DNA from: SYLG01 sp965226945
GTDB taxonomy: Bacteria; Planctomycetota; Planctomycetia; Gemmatales; Gemmataceae
DNA: 64,000 nucleotides
Reading direction: 5' to 3'
Assembly: GCA_965226945.1 (NCBI GenBank)
Contig: OZ245717.1
Span: forward strand, 3,658,001-3,722,000
Every line of letters starts with the position of its first letter. Within the stretch, counting starts at the first letter, position 1. Of the stretch, positions 61,257-64,000 are shown in pieces. The notes beneath the pieces were generated by a model. The model was given only the letters and a program-made list of their open reading frames with translations. It did no database searches and was not told the DNA's origin. A program made the position numbers and the translations under genes.

Positions 61257-63737
61257 TCACTCGCGGGTCAGGGCTTCATCGAGGTTGAAAACCGCCAGGC
61301 ACACTTCGGTCCAGGCGGCCAATTCTGCGGGATTCAATTTCGTTTCCACGGCCGCCTGTCCGACGGAGATCGTTTTCTTGGCGGCGGCTGGATCGGCGGC
61401 AAAGGCTTTGAGTTGTTGATCGAGCAGCTTGGCCAGCACCTGGTTTTCGCGCTCATTCGGCTTTCTTGCAAGCAAGAGTTCGTAGATCCGCGCAACCCGT
61501 TTGGACGCGTCGGGAACCTCCTTGATCAATTTGGCCGCCAGCACGCGGGCTGCTTCGTTCCAGGTGATGTCGTTGAGGGTTGTCAGCGCATGCAGCGGCG
61601 TGTTCGTACCGCCGGAACGCACGCGGCAGGCCTGGCGATTGGAAGCATCGAACATGTTGGCCGGGCCCACGGTCCGCCGCCAGAAGGTGTAGAGGCTGCG
61701 CCGGTAAAGATCCTTGCCGGCCGATGCCGGGTAAGTGAAATCCCGCTCCTTGGTGATCGCCAAAGTTTCCCAGATGCCATCGGGCTGATAGGGGTAGACC
61801 GGCTTGCCGCCCAGGCGATCGTCGAGCAGGCCGCTGGTCTGCAAGGCGATGTCGCGCAGGATCATGGCGGGCAAGCGCACCCGGGGAAAGCGGGTTAAAT
61901 AAAGGTTTTCAGGATCCTGCGCTAATGCTTGTGCCGAGACGCGCGACGATTGTTGGTAGGCGGCACTGGTCAAAAGCAGCTTGTAAAGGCCCTTGACGTT
62001 CCAGCCCTTTTCGCGGAATTCGACTGCCAGCCAATCGAGCAGATCCTGATGCACGGGGATGGCGCTTTGCACGCCAAAATCTTCGGCGGTCTTGACCAGG
62101 CCGACGCCAAACAGATATTGCCACATCCGATTGACCGCGACTCGGGAAGTGAGCGGGTGCTCGGGGGCCACCAGCCAGCGCGCGAAACCGAGTCGATTTT
62201 GCGGCGCGTCTTTGGGCAGCGGGGGTAAGAAGCTGGGTGTGTTGAAAGCGACCTTGTCGCCGGGCTTCAAATATTCGCCGCGGTTGAGAATGAAAGTGTC
62301 GCGAGGCTTGTCGTCGGCCATGACCATGACCTTGGGAACTTCGTTCGCCTTAAAGTCATTCAGCTCTTTCTCGGCGGCCTTCAAACGGCCGACTGGTTCG
62401 GCGGCGACTTTCTCCTCGAAATATTTGGTGATGGATTTTTCCCGCTCGGTTTTGACCTTTTCCGTGCCTTCTTTTTTGTTGGCAATTTTCGCTAAAATCA
62501 AATCGCGAATCGATTTTTCTTTGAATTTTTCATCGGCGGCTGTGGCTTTTTCCCAGGCGCTTCGTTTTTCCGAGATCTCCTTGCGGACAACATCGGCTTT
62601 CTTTTGCAATGAATCGACGATCTCCTTCTGGCCGGGCAGAGGATACTCGAAAAACGGCGGCGACACACGGATCTTCGACGACTGAAAACCAGCGAGGCCC
62701 GATTCGGAAAGCCGATTAAACGCCGCCATGAGGCTGTAGTAGTCCTTTTGCGTGACCGGATCGTATTTGTGATCGTGACACTGGGCGCAAGCCATCGTCA
62801 GGCCCAGCCAGTTGGTGGTCGTCACATCGATCCGGTCGAAATAGATGACATGGCGCTGCTCATCGGGAATGGCACCGCCTTCGCCATTGACCAGGTGATT
62901 GCGATTGAAGGCGCTGGCGATTTTTTGTTCGGCCGTGGCATTGGGCAATAGATCACCGGCCAGTTGCTCGATCGTGAAACGGTCAAAGGGCATGTTGTCG
63001 TTGAGCGCCTTGACCACCCAGTCGCGCCAGATCCACTGAAAGGTGTCGCCATCCTGCTGGAAGCCGTTGCTATCCGCGTAGCGGGCCGCATCGAGCCAGG
63101 GCAGGGCCAGCCGCTCGCCAAAGTGAGGGCTGGCAAGCAAGCGATCGACCAGTTTCTCATAGGCTTTGGGGTCCGTGTCGCGGACAAACGCTTCCACCTC
63201 CTCGGGCGTGGGGGCCAGACCGACCAAATCAGAATAAACGCGGCGGATGAGCATGCGCCGATCGGCGGGCGGATTTTGCGAGAGCCCTTTTTCTTTCCTC
63301 TTGGCGGCCAGGAAAGCATCGACCGGATGAGAAACTCCCTCGATGGCAGGAACTTTGGGCCGCACGGGGGTTTGAAACGCCCAGTGCCCCTCGAATTTGG
63401 CTCCCTCCGCGATCCAGCGTTCGATCAATTTCTTCTGATCGGCGGTCAATTTGCGATTGGATTTGGGCGGCGGCATCAATTGGCTCGCCTCCGTTGCGTG
63501 GATTCGTTCGAGCAGCGAACTTTCCGCGGGCTTACCCGGGACGACGATGCCTTCACTACGCTGGCCGGCGAGCGTATCGAGGCGGACGTCCGCCTTGCGC
63601 TGATTGGGGTCCTGCCCGTGGCAATAGAAGCAATTCTCCGACAGGATCGGGCGAATGTCGCGACCATACGAAACAGGCGGCTCCCCGTGGGGGAGCAGGA
63701 TCAGGCCGCCAAGGACGGCGGCCCCGAGAGCAATCAT
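61257..63737 (-). CDS. DUF1549/DUF1553 protein with planctomycete cytochrome c domain
   Basis: The 826-residue protein has an N-terminal hydrophobic segment (MIALGAAVLGGLILLP) and a single c-type heme site CFYCH at residues 36-40 within RDIRPILSENCFYCHGQDPN, the PSCyt1 domain. DUF1549 follows (about 140-350: RRVYSDLVGLAPTPEEVEAF, LPWLDAARYADSNGFQQDGD, QLAGDLLPNAT, CAQCHDHKYDPVTQKDYYSL). A lysine-rich helical stretch lies at about 380-470, then DUF1553 (about 500-780: RLGFARWLVAPEHPLTSRVA, VNRMWQYLFGVGLVKTAEDF, SNRQACRVRSGGTNTPLHAL). The CAQCH motif is a second possible heme site. It overlaps or abuts the DUF1501 gene. Confidence 0.94.
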   Translation of the reverse strand: MIALGAAVLGGLILLPHGEPPVSYGRDIRPILSENCFYCHGQDPNQRKADVRLDTLAGQRSEGIVVPGKPAESSLLERIHATEASQLMPPPKSNRKLTADQKKLIERWIAEGAKFEGHWAFQTPVRPKVPAIEGVSHPVDAFLAAKRKEKGLSQNPPADRRMLIRRVYSDLVGLAPTPEEVEAFVRDTDPKAYEKLVDRLLASPHFGERLALPWLDAARYADSNGFQQDGDTFQWIWRDWVVKALNDNMPFDRFTIEQLAGDLLPNATAEQKIASAFNRNHLVNGEGGAIPDEQRHVIYFDRIDVTTTNWLGLTMACAQCHDHKYDPVTQKDYYSLMAAFNRLSESGLAGFQSSKIRVSPPFFEYPLPGQKEIVDSLQKKADVVRKEISEKRSAWEKATAADEKFKEKSIRDLILAKIANKKEGTEKVKTEREKSITKYFEEKVAAEPVGRLKAAEKELNDFKANEVPKVMVMADDKPRDTFILNRGEYLKPGDKVAFNTPSFLPPLPKDAPQNRLGFARWLVAPEHPLTSRVAVNRMWQYLFGVGLVKTAEDFGVQSAIPVHQDLLDWLAVEFREKGWNVKGLYKLLLTSAAYQQSSRVSAQALAQDPENLYLTRFPRVRLPAMILRDIALQTSGLLDDRLGGKPVYPYQPDGIWETLAITKERDFTYPASAGKDLYRRSLYTFWRRTVGPANMFDASNRQACRVRSGGTNTPLHALTTLNDITWNEAARVLAAKLIKEVPDASKRVARIYELLLARKPNERENQVLAKLLDQQLKAFAADPAAAKKTISVGQAAVETKLNPAELAAWTEVCLAVFNLDEALTRE

Positions 63738-64000
63738 GGGAGGGCTCCAAAAGGCAGGTACCCTTATTATTGCCTCAATTCGCCAAACTGGGAGGATGAA
63801 TCGGGCGAGGCGGCCCGACAGCTCGACCCATTTCTCCTTTCATGAGAATGCCGCCGGTTCGGATCTATGCCGGATGGGTCCGAAATTCTTCGCGCAAACG
63901 GATCTCCGGAAGGCTCCAAGACCTTTGCCAGAAGAGTAATGAAGCGATTCATGAAAACCGTGGGCGCTGAGTGAGAATGGACCGTTCAGAGACCAAGCCT
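63738..64000. other. Upstream region of the DUF1549/DUF1501 operon, right edge
   Basis: No complete gene is seen. An ATG at 63977 opens a frame (MDRSETKP) running off the edge; GAGTGAGA precedes it, so it may be the start of the next gene, but eight codons are too few to judge. Confidence 0.4.

Overview
The window reads as chromosomal DNA of a planctomycete. The strongest indications are a paired DUF1549/DUF1553 cytochrome-c-type protein and a DUF1501 protein at the right edge, a sulfatase, a DUF255/YyaL-type protein, a DUF4337 protein, many exported proteins of unknown function, and an lpxK gene pointing to a lipid A outer membrane. The order within the phylum is not certain from sequence alone. 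Coding density is high, and short same-strand overlaps (GTGA or ATGA type) mark several operons.

Left part (1-16.6 kb). A minus-strand pair (lpxK plus a truncated deoxyhypusine-synthase-like protein) is followed by an enolase-superfamily enzyme, two small unknown proteins (one with HExxH), and a PadR regulator. The PadR promoter carries a perfect inverted repeat, and PadR overlaps a membrane protein that resembles the heme-handling CcsA family. Then come a minus-strand hemW/CBM9-like pair and a plus-strand run: SDR dehydrogenase, PhnP-like MBL hydrolase, UDP-sugar pyrophosphorylase, mannose-1-phosphate guanylyltransferase, RuvX and a Wzz-like coiled-coil protein. The sugar-nucleotide genes and the Wzz-like protein suggest surface polysaccharide synthesis.

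Middle part (16.6-34.5 kb). This holds a beta-propeller/di-heme cytochrome, exported proteins (one with a glycine-rich tail), an ECF sigma factor overlapping a one-TM putative anti-sigma factor, a transglutaminase-like protein, a PKMT-type methyltransferase, aroB and dprA. A minus-strand block has an exported degenerate peptidase-like protein, a DUF6036-type nucleotidyltransferase and a small partner gene interrupted by an in-frame TAA. A DsbD-alpha-like protein, a DUF255 protein and a sulfatase follow.

Right part (34.5-64 kb). Two adjacent minus-strand genes encode proline-rich coiled-coil surface-type proteins. The second is split by a 1,200-bp IS630-family element with a TA duplication and a -1 frameshift heptamer; removing the element restores one reading frame. 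After a DUF4337 gene comes the most striking feature: three consecutive paralogous genes of about 6.5 kb each (39941-59706) encoding roughly 2,150-residue exported proteins. Their last third is nearly identical, while a glycine/charge-rich linker differs strongly, which suggests concerted evolution of a tandem array. The window ends with the DUF1501 and DUF1549/DUF1553 gene pair.
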